A DNA stretch of 64,000 nt from Izhakiella australiensis. GTDB lineage: Bacteria > Pseudomonadota > Gammaproteobacteria > Enterobacterales > Enterobacteriaceae. A model generated the notes under the pieces. It saw only the letters and a program-made list of their open reading frames with translations, ran no database searches and was not told where the DNA came from. The DNA lies in NCBI RefSeq assembly GCF_002006995.1, contig NZ_MRUL01000003.1:248001-312000 (forward strand). Reading direction: 5' to 3'. Position 1 is the first letter of the stretch. Every line of letters starts with the position of its first letter. Below, one piece after another: positions 54,945-64,000 of this stretch. A program made the position numbers and the translations under genes.

Positions 54945-55009
54945 GCCACTGCTTTTCTTTGAAATCCCCAAATTGAGGAGCCCGTTAATTTTATTAACGG
55001 GTTTTTTCT
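54945..55009 (+). ncRNA. rybB: RybB small RNA
   Basis: The sequence begins GCCACTGCTTTTCTTTGA, identical to the conserved 5' seed of RybB, continues with an ATCCCCAAATTGAGGAG middle like that of E. coli, and ends in a terminator stem CCCGTTAAT (54981-54989) / ATTAACGGG (54993-55001) with a long T-run. RybB is an Hfq-dependent sRNA of about 80 nt (here about 65) that base-pairs with outer-membrane protein mRNAs to shut them down under envelope stress. Its place near ybjL and ybjG agrees with E. coli. Confidence 0.93.
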
Positions 55010-55311
55010 TTTGCGCCTAGTGTGCCGGGCACCAGACGATGCAGCAAGTCCGGGTTAACGTTTCCTTAAGCCTCGTCACGCTATCAGCGTCTGCGGGTTT
55101 ACATCTCATGAGAAATAATTCAGAGCACGGCCAACCTTAACCAATCCCAAACCATTGCGTGTATTAAGAATGATTCCCTTTACCCCGCCGCAACAGCTTC
55201 CTATCTTAACTGACTAAATTTTGCTGCCCTCAGCGCGCAATCTCTGACTGAGGCAGTTGTGAATTATTTTATGCACGATGTATCTGACGGATATAAAGAA
55301 GGCAGTAATAT
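55010..55311 (+). promoter_or_regulatory. ybjG upstream region with PmrA/BasR-like box
   Basis: GTTAAC (55054-55059), 5 bases and CTTAAG (55065-55070) fit the PmrA pattern YTTAAK-N5-YTTAAK at 10 of 12 positions, with the second half perfect. E. coli and Salmonella ybjG are reported in the BasR/PmrA regulon. AAGAAGG lies about 10 bases before the ybjG ATG as the SD. No gene is seen in the remainder. Confidence 0.5.
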
Positions 55312-55917
55312 ATGGAATCATTAAACAGTGCGCTGTTTTTGTGGATCAACGCGACGCCGCATTCCCCCCATTGGCTGGTCGCGCTGGCCATCTTTTTTGC
55401 CCGTGACCTGATAGCCATTGTACCGGGGCTGATCATCGCCCTCTGGCTATGGGGACCGCGCGATGAACTCGGCGTGCAACGCGTGCTGGTGTTAAAAACC
55501 GGTATTGCTCTGATTTACGCCATGGCAATCGCCTGGTGTTTAGGCTTGCTTTTCCCGCACCCGCGTCCTTTTGCCATCGGCCTCGGCTATCAGTTATTGC
55601 CGCATATTGCTAACGGCTCTTATCCGAGCGATCACGGCACCGCTATTTTTACCTGTGCGCTGGCTTTTTTCTGCTGGCATCGTCGCTGGTCCGGCACCCT
55701 GCTGCTGGCAATCGGCGTCGCTATTGCCTGGTCGCGTATTTATCTTGGGATCCACTGGCCGCTGGATATGCTGGGAGGATTTTTAGTCGGTTGCCTTGGC
55801 TGCCTGTTCTCACAAATGGCCTGGAAGCTGTACGGCGATCCGCTGCTGCTGCACTGCGCTTCGCTGTACCGGCTGATATTTGCTATTCCTATTCGTAAGG
55901 GATGGGTAAGAAACTAA
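55312..55917 (+). CDS. ybjG: Undecaprenyl-diphosphatase YbjG (PAP2 family)
   Basis: YbjG dephosphorylates undecaprenyl pyrophosphate on the periplasmic side to recycle the lipid carrier. It has 201 residues (E. coli 198) and about five helices. PAP2 motifs: PHPRPFAIG (near 83), YPSDHGTAIF (near 104) and the SRIYLGIHWPLDMLGG block (near 142-157) with the catalytic histidine. It neighbours dacC, another peptidoglycan gene, convergently. Confidence 0.95.
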   Translation: MESLNSALFLWINATPHSPHWLVALAIFFARDLIAIVPGLIIALWLWGPRDELGVQRVLVLKTGIALIYAMAIAWCLGLLFPHPRPFAIGLGYQLLPHIANGSYPSDHGTAIFTCALAFFCWHRRWSGTLLLAIGVAIAWSRIYLGIHWPLDMLGGFLVGCLGCLFSQMAWKLYGDPLLLHCASLYRLIFAIPIRKGWVRN

Positions 55918-55923
55918 CCCATT

Positions 55924-55952
55924 GCAGCGGGAAGCCTGGCGCTACCCGCTGC
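55924..55952. terminator. Hairpin between ybjG and dacC
   Basis: GCAGCGGG (55924-55931) and CCCGCTGC (55945-55952) pair, with an inner AGC/GCT, in the 40-base gap between convergent genes. Neither side has a strong T-run. Confidence 0.45.
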
Positions 55953-55957
55953 GATTA

Positions 55958-57163
55958 TCAACTGAACCATTTACCAAACAAGGTGCTGACTTTCAGCATA
56001 ATAAAATCCCAGATCCGGCTAAAGAAACCACCCTCTTTGACGCCCTCCAATACCACCAAAGGACGCTGCTCGATAGTTTTATCGTTCAACTGAAAATTAA
56101 TGGTTCCAACCACCTGGTTTTTCTCTAGCGGCGCCTGTAGCTGAGACTGATTGAACACAAGGTTGGCTTTCAGATTCTTCAACTGCCCCCTTGGTATAGT
56201 AATCGCCGCGTCTTCGGCGACGCCCAGATTGACGTTATGGCGATCGCCATACCACACGCGCTGGCTGCTGAAGGCCTGGCCCGCTTTGATTGGCGTGACC
56301 GTTTCAAAAAAGCGAAAGCCCCAGGTCAGCAACTTTTCACTTTCGCGAAAGCGGATTGCATCGGTTTTCGCCCCCAGCACCACGGAGATCAAACGCTGGT
56401 TACCATCGGTCGCCGATGCCACAAGGTTATAGCCCGCGCCGCCGGTGTAGCCGGTTTTAATGCCGTCTACATGCAAATTACTGCTCCACAGCAGGCGATT
56501 GCGGTTCATCTGACGAATATTATTGAAGGCGAACACCTTTTCTTTATTCAGAGCATATTCGGCGGGAACGTCACGAATGAGCGCCTGGCCAATCAAGGCC
56601 ATATCACGCGCCGTACTGTATTGCCCTTCAGAATCGAGGCCGTGAACGGTGGTAAAATGGGTATTCTTCAGGCCAAGCTGCTGCGCGTAGCGATTCATCA
56701 GATTAACAAAGGCATCCTGACTGCCGGCAACGTAATCCGCCAGCGCAATGCTGGCGTCGTTGCCGGATTGAATGACAATACCTTTATTCAGATCGGAAAC
56801 AGAAACCTGGTCGCCGGGCTTAAGGAACATCAATGACGATCCCTGCAGCTTGGGATTACCAGTCGCCCAGGCGTCCTTCCCCACGGTAACCATATTATCG
56901 GGCGTGATGCGGCCCGACTTAATCGCCTGACCGATAACATAGCTGGCCATCATTTTGGTCAGGCTGGCAGGGTCAAGTCGCTCATCGGCATTCGACTCAG
57001 CCAGGATTTTACCGCTATGATAATCCATCAGTACCCAGGCTCTGGCCTCAATCTGGGGCGGTGCCGGCGCATCTTCTGCACAGGAAGAGAATGAAACAAA
57101 TAATAATAGCGAGGCGGAGGTTACCAGCGCGCTGATTCTGGTGGGCAAAGATATTTTCTTCAT
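55958..57163 (-). CDS. dacC: D-alanyl-D-alanine carboxypeptidase (PBP6-type) DacC
   Basis: DacC trims the terminal D-Ala from peptidoglycan pentapeptides. The 401-residue precursor (E. coli 400) has a signal peptide (about 1-29), the serine in SLTK ([10 protein letters not shown], near 67), SGN in QSGNDAS, and KTG in VDGIKTGYT. The C-terminal amphipathic anchor [18 protein letters not shown] binds the outer face of the inner membrane. PBP5 (DacA) is the close paralogue, but the location supports DacC. Confidence 0.94.
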   Translation of the reverse strand: MKKISLPTRISALVTSASLLLFVSFSSCAEDAPAPPQIEARAWVLMDYHSGKILAESNADERLDPASLTKMMASYVIGQAIKSGRITPDNMVTVGKDAWATGNPKLQGSSLMFLKPGDQVSVSDLNKGIVIQSGNDASIALADYVAGSQDAFVNLMNRYAQQLGLKNTHFTTVHGLDSEGQYSTARDMALIGQALIRDVPAEYALNKEKVFAFNNIRQMNRNRLLWSSNLHVDGIKTGYTGGAGYNLVASATDGNQRLISVVLGAKTDAIRFRESEKLLTWGFRFFETVTPIKAGQAFSSQRVWYGDRHNVNLGVAEDAAITIPRGQLKNLKANLVFNQSQLQAPLEKNQVVGTINFQLNDKTIEQRPLVVLEGVKEGGFFSRIWDFIMLKVSTLFGKWFS

Positions 57164-57436
57164 GGCGCAACCCTGTATCCATATGAAAAATAATATATTA
57201 TCGAATTCCGGCGATAAGAGCTCCTTACCCTAGCGCGTCTGACAACGTAATTGAATGGTCAGATCGTAAAGTTAATTAGAGTTTATTCGATATTTTTGGC
57301 CCACCTCGTCCGGATGTTTAGTTTTGCACTGACAGATTCCGATCCCACCAGGAAAAATTCCGAATTTAGTCATAACGGTTAAGCTGGTCACAAAAGTTAG
57401 TTAATCTGAAGCCAATTTGTCAGAGGAGTCACAACT

Positions 57437-58120
57437 ATGGATTTAGCGCTGTTCGATCTCGACGAAACGCTCATTTGTGAAGATAGCTCAGGATTGTGGC
57501 TGCGCTGGCTGGTTTCACAGGGCTTCGCACCGGCCGATATGCTGGAAAGAGAACGTACCCTGATGACCCACTATTATGCCGGTAATCTGGCGATGGAAGA
57601 TTATATGGCGCTAACGCTGTCGCCTCTGGCTGGCACCAGCGTTGCCACCGTCGACGGGTGGATCCGGCGCTTTATTCAGCGCGATATCCTGCCACGTATT
57701 TATCCCTCGGCCCGGGAGCGTCTGGCCTGGCACCTTGAACGGGGTGATAAAGTGCTGGTCATCTCCGCCAGCGGTGAACACCTGGTGGCGCCAATCGCAC
57801 AGCGCCTTGGCGCTCATGGCGCGCTGGCAATCGGAGTGGAAATTAGCGACCAGCGTTATACCGGCAACATATACGGCACCATGACCTATAAAGAAGGGAA
57901 AGTCACCCGCTTGCAGCAATGGCTAAGTCAGCAGCAAGACAGCGCGTTCCAGCACCTCTGGGCGTACAGCGACTCAATTAACGACCTGCCGCTGCTGGAG
58001 CACGCCGATTATCCCTGCGTTATCAATCCCAACCCTCAGCTGTATAAGCTGGCGCAGGATCGCGCCTGGCAGGTTTGCCTTTGGGGACGCTACACCTCCG
58101 CCGCCAGCGCTGCTGGCTGA
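57437..58120 (+). CDS. HAD-IB family phosphatase
   Basis: This is a 227-residue haloacid-dehalogenase superfamily hydrolase of subfamily IB (phosphoserine-phosphatase-like). Motif I is LFDLDETLI (about 5-13) with both aspartates, motif II VISASGEHLV (about 112-121), motif III lysine in TYKEGKVTRL, and motif IV YSDSINDLPLLE (about 178-189). A small helical cap lies between motifs I and II. GAGGAG precedes the ATG. No E. coli counterpart stands here. The substrate is unknown; small phosphomonoesters or lysophospholipid phosphates are possible. Confidence 0.88.
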   Translation: MDLALFDLDETLICEDSSGLWLRWLVSQGFAPADMLERERTLMTHYYAGNLAMEDYMALTLSPLAGTSVATVDGWIRRFIQRDILPRIYPSARERLAWHLERGDKVLVISASGEHLVAPIAQRLGAHGALAIGVEISDQRYTGNIYGTMTYKEGKVTRLQQWLSQQQDSAFQHLWAYSDSINDLPLLEHADYPCVINPNPQLYKLAQDRAWQVCLWGRYTSAASAAG

Positions 58121-58123
58121 ATA

Positions 58124-59233
58124 TTAGCGCAAACCCACTTTAAGCAGCTTGCCTTGCGCTTCGTCGGTCAGGACATAGAGATAGCCATCCGGACCGACGC
58201 GCACGTCTCGGATACGTTCGCCGCGATCGCGCAGCAGGCGCTGCTGTTCTGTCACCTTGTTGCCATCAACGCTCAGGCGGATCAGGCTGCGATCCTTTAG
58301 CGCACCGATGAATAAGGAGTGGCGCCAGGCCGGAAAGCGATGGCTGTCATAAAACGCCATGCCGCTCAGCGCCGGCGATACTTTCCAGTAGAAAAGCGGC
58401 TGCCTGGTGCCGCTCACCCGGCCCCCTTTGGAACCCGGTACCGGCTGACCGCTGTAATCAATGCCCCAGGTTGCCAGCGGCCAGCCGTAGTTTTTCCCTT
58501 TTTCTGGCAGATTAATTTCATCGCCGCCGCGCGGGCCGTGTTCACTTTCCCACATCACCTTCGACCATGGATTCCATGCTAGCCCTTGCGGATTGCGCAT
58601 ACCGTCGCTCCAGATCTCGGCACGGGCATCGGAACGGCCGCGAAAAGGATTATCCGCCGGGATAGCGCTATCGGCTTTTAAACGCAGGATCTTGCCCTGC
58701 AATGCCCGTAAATCCTGCGCTTTTTCCGCCGCAAAGTTATCGCCAAAGCTAATCCACAAGTAGCCGCTGGGATCGAATGCCAGCCGGGTACCCAGATTCG
58801 CCCCGGATGACAGTTTCGGCGTCTGGCGCAGCAGCACCCTGAAGTCGCTCAGATGACGGTAATCTTCGCTGAGCGTCGCGCGCCCGACGACCGCTCCCAC
58901 CGCGCCCTGGTCATCAGATTCGGTGTAGCTCAGGTAAAGCTGGCGACTGGAGACAAAGTCCGGCGCCAGCGCCACATCCAGCAAGCCGCCCTGCTTTTTG
59001 GCCCAGACGGCTGGGGTGCCGCTAATCGGCGCTGACAGTTTGCCATGATGCCAGCGACGCAGCTGGCCGCTGCGTTCGCTGATGAGGATGCCCTGCTCCC
59101 CCGGCAAAAAAGCCAGTGACCAGGGATGATTAAGATTACTTTGCAGAACCTGCACGCTCACCGAATCAGCGCCAAAAACAGACGGAGTAACCAGTGAAAT
59201 TAACATCAGTATGATCACGGCGAGAAAGCGCAT
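58124..59233 (-). CDS. yliI: PQQ-dependent aldose sugar dehydrogenase YliI
   Basis: YliI is a soluble periplasmic beta-propeller enzyme that oxidises aldoses with PQQ. The 369-residue precursor (E. coli 371) has signal peptide MRFLAVIILMLISLVTPSVF and propeller repeats. Family segments include NLNHPWSLAFLPG, GMRNPQGLAWNP, ESEHGPRGGDEINL and KNYGWP. No PQQ synthesis genes are in the window, so the enzyme may need external PQQ. It is divergent from rimO, as in E. coli. Confidence 0.94.
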   Translation of the reverse strand: MRFLAVIILMLISLVTPSVFGADSVSVQVLQSNLNHPWSLAFLPGEQGILISERSGQLRRWHHGKLSAPISGTPAVWAKKQGGLLDVALAPDFVSSRQLYLSYTESDDQGAVGAVVGRATLSEDYRHLSDFRVLLRQTPKLSSGANLGTRLAFDPSGYLWISFGDNFAAEKAQDLRALQGKILRLKADSAIPADNPFRGRSDARAEIWSDGMRNPQGLAWNPWSKVMWESEHGPRGGDEINLPEKGKNYGWPLATWGIDYSGQPVPGSKGGRVSGTRQPLFYWKVSPALSGMAFYDSHRFPAWRHSLFIGALKDRSLIRLSVDGNKVTEQQRLLRDRGERIRDVRVGPDGYLYVLTDEAQGKLLKVGLR

Positions 59234-59319
59234 GCAGATCGACCCCTCAGCAGAAATGTGAATAAAGTTTAAGCGTGTTGTATACTCCGCGTTTTCTGAG
59301 CAATGTACAGTATAAAGAA

Positions 59320-60627
59320 ATGTCTAAGATTGGCTTTTTATCATTAGGCTGCCCGAAGAATCTGGTTGATTCTGAGCGCATCCTCACCGAGCTGCGCACC
59401 GAAGGTTATCAGGTGGTACCCCGCTACGACGACGCTGAACTGGTCATCGTTAACACCTGCGGCTTTATCGATAGCGCGGTTCAGGAATCTCTCGAAGCGA
59501 TTGGCGAAGCGCTCAACGAAAACGGTAAAGTGATCGTTACCGGCTGCCTCGGCGCCAAAGAGAACCAGATCCGCGAAGTGCATCCGAAGGTGCTGGAGAT
59601 CACCGGCCCCCATAGCTATGAGCAGGTGCTTTCGCACGTCCATCATTATGTTCCCAAACCTAAGCATAATCCGTTTATCAGCCTGGTTCCTGAGCAGGGC
59701 GTCAAGCTGACGCCAAAGCATTATGCCTACCTGAAAATTTCTGAAGGCTGCAATCATCGCTGCACCTTCTGCATCATTCCTTCAATGCGTGGCGATCTCG
59801 ACAGCCGGCCGATTGGCAACGTACTTGACGAGGCCAAGCGCCTGGTGGAATCCGGCGTAAAAGAGCTGCTGGTTATTTCCCAGGATACCTCTGCTTACGG
59901 CGTGGACGTTAAGCATCGCACCGGTTTCTGGAATGGCGCGCCGGTGAAAACCAGCATGGTCAGCCTGTGCGAACAGCTGGCAAAACTCGGCGTCTGGGTA
60001 CGCCTGCACTACGTTTATCCTTACCCCCATGTGGATGATGTCATTCCGCTGATGGCCGAAGGTAAAATTCTGCCCTATCTCGACATCCCGCTGCAGCATG
60101 CCAGCCCGCGCATACTGAAGCTGATGAAGCGTCCGGGAGCCGTAGAGCGCACGCTGGAGCGCATTAAGCGCTGGCGCGAAATCTGTCCGGAGCTGACGCT
60201 GCGCTCAACCTTTATCGTCGGCTTTCCGGGAGAAACGGAAGACGATTTCCAGATGCTGCTTGATTTCCTGAAGCAGGCACGCCTGGACCGCGTCGGTTGC
60301 TTCCAGTACAGCCCGGTGGAGGGCGCCGGCGCCAACCAGCTCCCTGACCAGGTAGCTGACGAAATAAAGCAGCAGCGTTACGATCGCTTTATGCAGCTAC
60401 AGCAGCAAATATCTGCCGAGCGCCTGCAAGAGAAAGTGGGCCGCGAGATTATGGTCATCATTGATGAAGTCGACGAAGAAGGCGCCATTGGCCGCAGCAT
60501 GGCGGATGCGCCGGAAATTGACGGCGCCGTTTACCTTAACGGCGAGCGCGCAGTAAAAGCCGGTGATGTCGTGCGGGTACGCGTTGAACATGCCGACGAG
60601 TATGATCTCTGGGGCAGCCGGATTTAA
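59320..60627 (+). CDS. rimO: Ribosomal protein S12 methylthiotransferase RimO
   Basis: RimO is a radical-SAM enzyme that adds a methylthio group to the conserved aspartate (D88/89) of ribosomal protein S12. The ATG at 59320 ([16 protein letters not shown]) gives 435 residues (E. coli 441); the frame extends upstream without similarity. The N-terminal cluster cysteines include C11 and that in VNTCGF; the radical-SAM motif is C-NHR-C-TF-C (near 144); a TRAM domain ends the protein. The SD is weak (AAAGA). ycaO in this window is its E. coli functional partner. Confidence 0.96.
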   Translation: MSKIGFLSLGCPKNLVDSERILTELRTEGYQVVPRYDDAELVIVNTCGFIDSAVQESLEAIGEALNENGKVIVTGCLGAKENQIREVHPKVLEITGPHSYEQVLSHVHHYVPKPKHNPFISLVPEQGVKLTPKHYAYLKISEGCNHRCTFCIIPSMRGDLDSRPIGNVLDEAKRLVESGVKELLVISQDTSAYGVDVKHRTGFWNGAPVKTSMVSLCEQLAKLGVWVRLHYVYPYPHVDDVIPLMAEGKILPYLDIPLQHASPRILKLMKRPGAVERTLERIKRWREICPELTLRSTFIVGFPGETEDDFQMLLDFLKQARLDRVGCFQYSPVEGAGANQLPDQVADEIKQQRYDRFMQLQQQISAERLQEKVGREIMVIIDEVDEEGAIGRSMADAPEIDGAVYLNGERAVKAGDVVRVRVEHADEYDLWGSRI

Positions 60628-60651
60628 CCGCTAAGCTATCCGCTTGCTAAC

Positions 60652-60687
60652 AGCGCATCAGCCATATTTTTGCTGATGCGCTTTTTT
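60652..60687 (+). terminator. Terminator of rimO, overlapping the DUF4385 gene end
   Basis: AGCGCATCAG (60652-60661) and CTGATGCGCT (60673-60682) form a perfect 10-bp stem with an 11-base loop and a TTTTTT tail. The right arm and T-run lie inside the last codons of the convergent gene. Confidence 0.88.
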
Positions 60688-61113
60688 ACGCGCCAGATAA
60701 TCTTCATCTGCGCGCAATTTGTCCCAGCACTGCTTGAATATCGCCGCCGCCTGCGCTTTTTCCTGATTAATCTCACGCGCCAGTTCCCGATGCTGCGCAT
60801 CATATTTACGGCCGCCTTTATGGTTGGCATAGCGCCGCGCGCGGGTGTAGCCCATTTGAATAAACTTACGCGCCATATCCATACCGACAAAATCGTCGGC
60901 CTGACGATAGTCTTCAAATAGCCGCATGATTTTATCGGCCGACTCCCGGGCCAGCGATGGGGTGCGAAAACGCCAGTGCGGTAAAATTTCACTTTTGTAG
61001 GGCTCGACCATCAGCACGCCCTGCTCGCCGCGACCGACCTGATAGCGATCGGGATGCTGGCGAAAGTCGAGATGTTTAAAATCCTGCTGATAATTAAAAG
61101 GCTTCATCGTCAT
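60658..61113 (-). CDS. DUF4385 domain-containing protein
   Basis: This is a protein of about 151 residues resembling the DUF4385 family. It has FNYQQDFKHLDFRQHPDRYQ near the start, VGRGEQGVLMVEPYKSEILP, HWRFRTPSLARESADKIMRL and FVGMDMARKFIQMGYTRARR, and a basic, Lys/Gln-rich C-terminus. The start could be the ATG at 61113 or 61107; neither has a clear SD. No catalytic motif is obvious and the function is unknown. It lies between rimO and gsiD and is not in E. coli at this site. Its last codons form the rimO terminator. Confidence 0.8.
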   Translation of the reverse strand: MTMKPFNYQQDFKHLDFRQHPDRYQVGRGEQGVLMVEPYKSEILPHWRFRTPSLARESADKIMRLFEDYRQADDFVGMDMARKFIQMGYTRARRYANHKGGRKYDAQHRELAREINQEKAQAAAIFKQCWDKLRADEDYLARKKAHQQKYG

Positions 61114-61125
61114 AGCGTAATCATA

Positions 61126-61161
61126 GCGCCGGATGGGCACTTTTGCGTGCCCGTCCGGCGC
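61126..61161. repeat. REP-like large palindrome
   Basis: GCGCCGGA-T-GGGCAC (61126-61140) pairs with GTGCCC-G-TCCGGCGC (61147-61161) around TTTTGC, a 14-bp stem with one mismatch. The GCCGGATG core resembles enterobacterial REP/PU elements. It lies between gsiD and the DUF4385 gene. Only one clear copy was seen in the window. Confidence 0.55.
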
Positions 61162-61183
61162 CGCCGGTTATCGCCGGGCAGCC

Positions 61184-62089
<906 letters not shown>

Positions 62090-62098
62090 TACGCATCC

Positions 62099-63019
62099 TT
62101 ATTTATAGCGAATAGCCGGATTAATCGCTGCGTAAAGCATATCGACAATCAGGTTAATCAGAATAAATTCCAGTGAAAACAGCAGGATCTCAGCCTGAAT
62201 CACCGGGTAATCGCGCATTTCTACCGAATCCACCAGTAGTCGCCCTAACCCCGGCCAGTTGAATACCACCTCAACCACAATCGACCCGCCCAGCAGAAAG
62301 CCAAACTGTAGCCCCATCATGGTCACCACCGGGATCATGGCGTTACGCAGTCCATGCTTAATCATCACCAGGCTTTCACGCACGCCTTTGGCGCGCGCGG
62401 TACGCATATAATCTTCCTGCATCACCTCAACAAACGAAGCGCGGGTAAAACGGGCCATCACCGCCGCCACCGCTGCCCCGAGGGTAACCGAAGGCAAGAT
62501 ATAGTGTTTCCAGCCGTCTGCGCCGACGGTTGGCAACCAACCCAGCTGCACGGAGAATACCTGCATCAGCAGCATGCCCAGCGCAAAGGCCGGAAAAGAG
62601 AGCCCTGAAACCGCCAGCGTCATGCCTAACCGATCCGGCCAGCGATTACGCCATACGGCGGATACGATGCCAATCGCCATGCCAAAGATCACCGACCAGA
62701 CCATGCTGGAAAGCGTCAACCACAGCGTGGGCAGAAAACGCAGGCCGATTTCAGCGGAGACCGGTCGTTTCGATACCATCGAATGGCCGAAATCACCGCG
62801 CAGCGCAGCGGAGATAAAGCGCCAGAACTGGGTCGTCAGCGGCTGGTCCAATCCTAGCTGCTGGCGCACCATCGCCACCACGGTCGCATCCGCTTCCGGT
62901 CCGGCAATCAGGCGCGCCGGATCGCCCGGCAGCAAATGCACAAACAGGAACACCAGTACCGCTACAATCAGCAGCGTCGGGATCAGCCCTGCCAGGCGTT
63001 TAATGAAATAGTTAAACAT
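62099..63019 (-). CDS. gsiC: Glutathione ABC transporter permease GsiC
   Basis: GsiC is the partner permease (306 residues, as in E. coli) of the DppB/OppB type. It begins [20 protein letters not shown], has the periplasmic [16 protein letters not shown] segment, six helices and the EAA loop [20 protein letters not shown]. It lies 54 bases after gsiB. Confidence 0.95.
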   Translation of the reverse strand: MFNYFIKRLAGLIPTLLIVAVLVFLFVHLLPGDPARLIAGPEADATVVAMVRQQLGLDQPLTTQFWRFISAALRGDFGHSMVSKRPVSAEIGLRFLPTLWLTLSSMVWSVIFGMAIGIVSAVWRNRWPDRLGMTLAVSGLSFPAFALGMLLMQVFSVQLGWLPTVGADGWKHYILPSVTLGAAVAAVMARFTRASFVEVMQEDYMRTARAKGVRESLVMIKHGLRNAMIPVVTMMGLQFGFLLGGSIVVEVVFNWPGLGRLLVDSVEMRDYPVIQAEILLFSLEFILINLIVDMLYAAINPAIRYK

Positions 63020-63073
63020 GCCTCTTCCTGTGAAGCGCCGCCGCGCCGTTCAGCGCAGCGGCGGGTCGCTACC

Positions 63074-64000
63074 TTATTTCAGATCGGCGTCGTCAAAGCT
63101 AAAGGCGGTATCCGGCATCACGTAAAATCCGCTCAGATTTTTACTTTTTGCCGACACCAGCTTCTCAACCACCAGCGGGATCCACGGATGGTCATTCCAG
63201 ATACGATCCTGCGCATCTTTATACAATGCGGCTTTTTTAGCGCTATCGGTGGTTTTCAGCGCATCGTCGAGATCCTGGTCTACCTGCTTATTGCTGTAAA
63301 ACGCGGTGTTAAAGATAGCGGGCGGCCAGGATGTGGTGGCAAACAGAGGCGTCAGCGCCCAGTTAGCCTCGCCGGTTGAAGCCGACCAGCCGGTATAAAA
63401 CATGCGTACGCCGCTCTCTTTTTGCCCTTTGCCTTCAACCTCTGCCGAGCGCTGACCGGCATCCATCGCCCTCACCTGCACTTTAATGCCCACCTGAGCC
63501 AGCTGCTGCTGGGTGAACTGCAGCACTTTTTGCGCCGTGCTGTGGTTATGCGATGACCACAGCGTGGTGGTAAAGCCGTTGGGGAAACCCGCCTCTTTTA
63601 ACAGTTCACGCGCTTTAGCCGGATTGTACTGGGTCGCCGGATAGCTCTGAGAGTACTGAATTGCCGGCGGCACGATACCGCTAGCCGGAGTGGCATAGCC
63701 GGCAAAAGCGACTTTAACTAATGCCTGGCGATTGATGGCATATTCAAGCGCCTCGCGCACCTTCGGATTATCAAACGGCTTTTGGGTCACGTTCAGGCTG
63801 ATATAGCGCTGCATGATGGAAGGCGTGGTGACCAGATCGACCTTGTTGCTTTTCTCAAGCAGCGGCGCCTGCTCATAAGGAATAGGAAAAGCGAAGTTCG
63901 CTTCGCCGGTCTGCAACATCGCCGCACGCGTATTGTTATCCACCACCGGGCGCCAGGTGATGCTGTCCAGCTTCGGATAGCCCTGGTGCCAGTAGCCGGC
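63074..64000 (-). CDS. gsiB: Glutathione-binding protein GsiB, partial (5' end beyond window)
   Basis: The C-terminal 308 residues of the periplasmic solute-binding protein (about 512 in E. coli) are present; the frame is open to base 64000 and starts mid-protein ([19 protein letters not shown]). SBP family 5 features: [33 protein letters not shown] and the C-terminal [20 protein letters not shown]. The complete gsi operon would also include gsiA upstream, outside the window. Confidence 0.94.
   Translation of the reverse strand, partial: AGYWHQGYPKLDSITWRPVVDNNTRAAMLQTGEANFAFPIPYEQAPLLEKSNKVDLVTTPSIMQRYISLNVTQKPFDNPKVREALEYAINRQALVKVAFAGYATPASGIVPPAIQYSQSYPATQYNPAKARELLKEAGFPNGFTTTLWSSHNHSTAQKVLQFTQQQLAQVGIKVQVRAMDAGQRSAEVEGKGQKESGVRMFYTGWSASTGEANWALTPLFATTSWPPAIFNTAFYSNKQVDQDLDDALKTTDSAKKAALYKDAQDRIWNDHPWIPLVVEKLVSAKSKNLSGFYVMPDTAFSFDDADLK

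Overview
The window is chromosomal backbone of a gamma-proteobacterium of the order Enterobacterales. Nearly every gene can be matched by name to an E. coli gene, and the order follows the E. coli rpsA-to-gsi segment, with several E. coli blocks absent (dmsABC, macAB, aqpZ, hcp-hcr, deoR, mdfA, ybjS/ybjT, the serW tRNA) and a few genes absent from E. coli present. Strong similarity with many small gene losses suggests a relative outside Escherichia/Salmonella, perhaps Erwiniaceae (Pantoea, Mixta, Erwinia). The genus is inference. No insertion sequence, prophage, CRISPR array, rRNA or tRNA was seen.

Layout. 1-6.4 kb: ribosomal protein S1 (3' end missing), cmk, the aroA-serC operon and divergent ycaO. 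6.4-12 kb: anaerobic formate/pyruvate block focA-pflB-pflA, then the MFS gene ycaD. 12.4-14.4 kb: a divergent AraC regulator/short-chain dehydrogenase pair, the clearest accessory insertion. 14.5-21.9 kb: lolA-rarA-serS, ftsK (with a LexA box) and lrp. 22.4-31.6 kb: trxB, cydDC, aat, infA, clpA-clpS, cspD. 31.7-39.1 kb: OLD-family nuclease ybjD, lysine exporter lysO, poxB, ltaE, amiD, ybjQ, lipoprotein ybjP. 39.3-43.1 kb: arginine ABC transporter artPIQM plus artJ. 43.1-49.2 kb: rlmC, ybjO and the putrescine transporter potFGHI. 49.6-52.9 kb: ybjC-nfsA-rimK-ybjN with divergent grxA, and ybjM. 53.2-57.2 kb: ybjL, the sRNA RybB, ybjG and dacC. 57.4-64 kb: a HAD phosphatase, yliI, rimO, a DUF4385 gene and the glutathione importer gsiDCB (gsiB cut by the window edge).

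Functional themes. Three genes concern ribosomal-protein modification (rimO, rimK, and ycaO, which is linked to RimO in E. coli) and lie near S1 and IF-1. Three ABC importers (arginine, putrescine, glutathione) show typical operon organisation, with stem-loops next to the binding-protein genes. Redox genes (trxB, grxA, nfsA, cydDC) and envelope genes (lolA, amiD, ybjG, dacC, RybB) are interspersed.

Non-coding highlights read directly from sequence: a RybB homologue with a sigma-E type promoter; a LexA box before ftsK; a four-part OxyR-like site plus a perfect CRP-type palindrome before grxA; two perfect tandem stem-loops in the ybjL leader; two perfect stem-loops between potF and potG; and a PmrA/BasR-like box before ybjG. 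I found no convincing wholly new multi-gene system. The best leads are the ybjL leader, the grxA CRP-type site, the AraC/SDR module, ybjD and the DUF4385 gene whose 3' end doubles as the rimO terminator.
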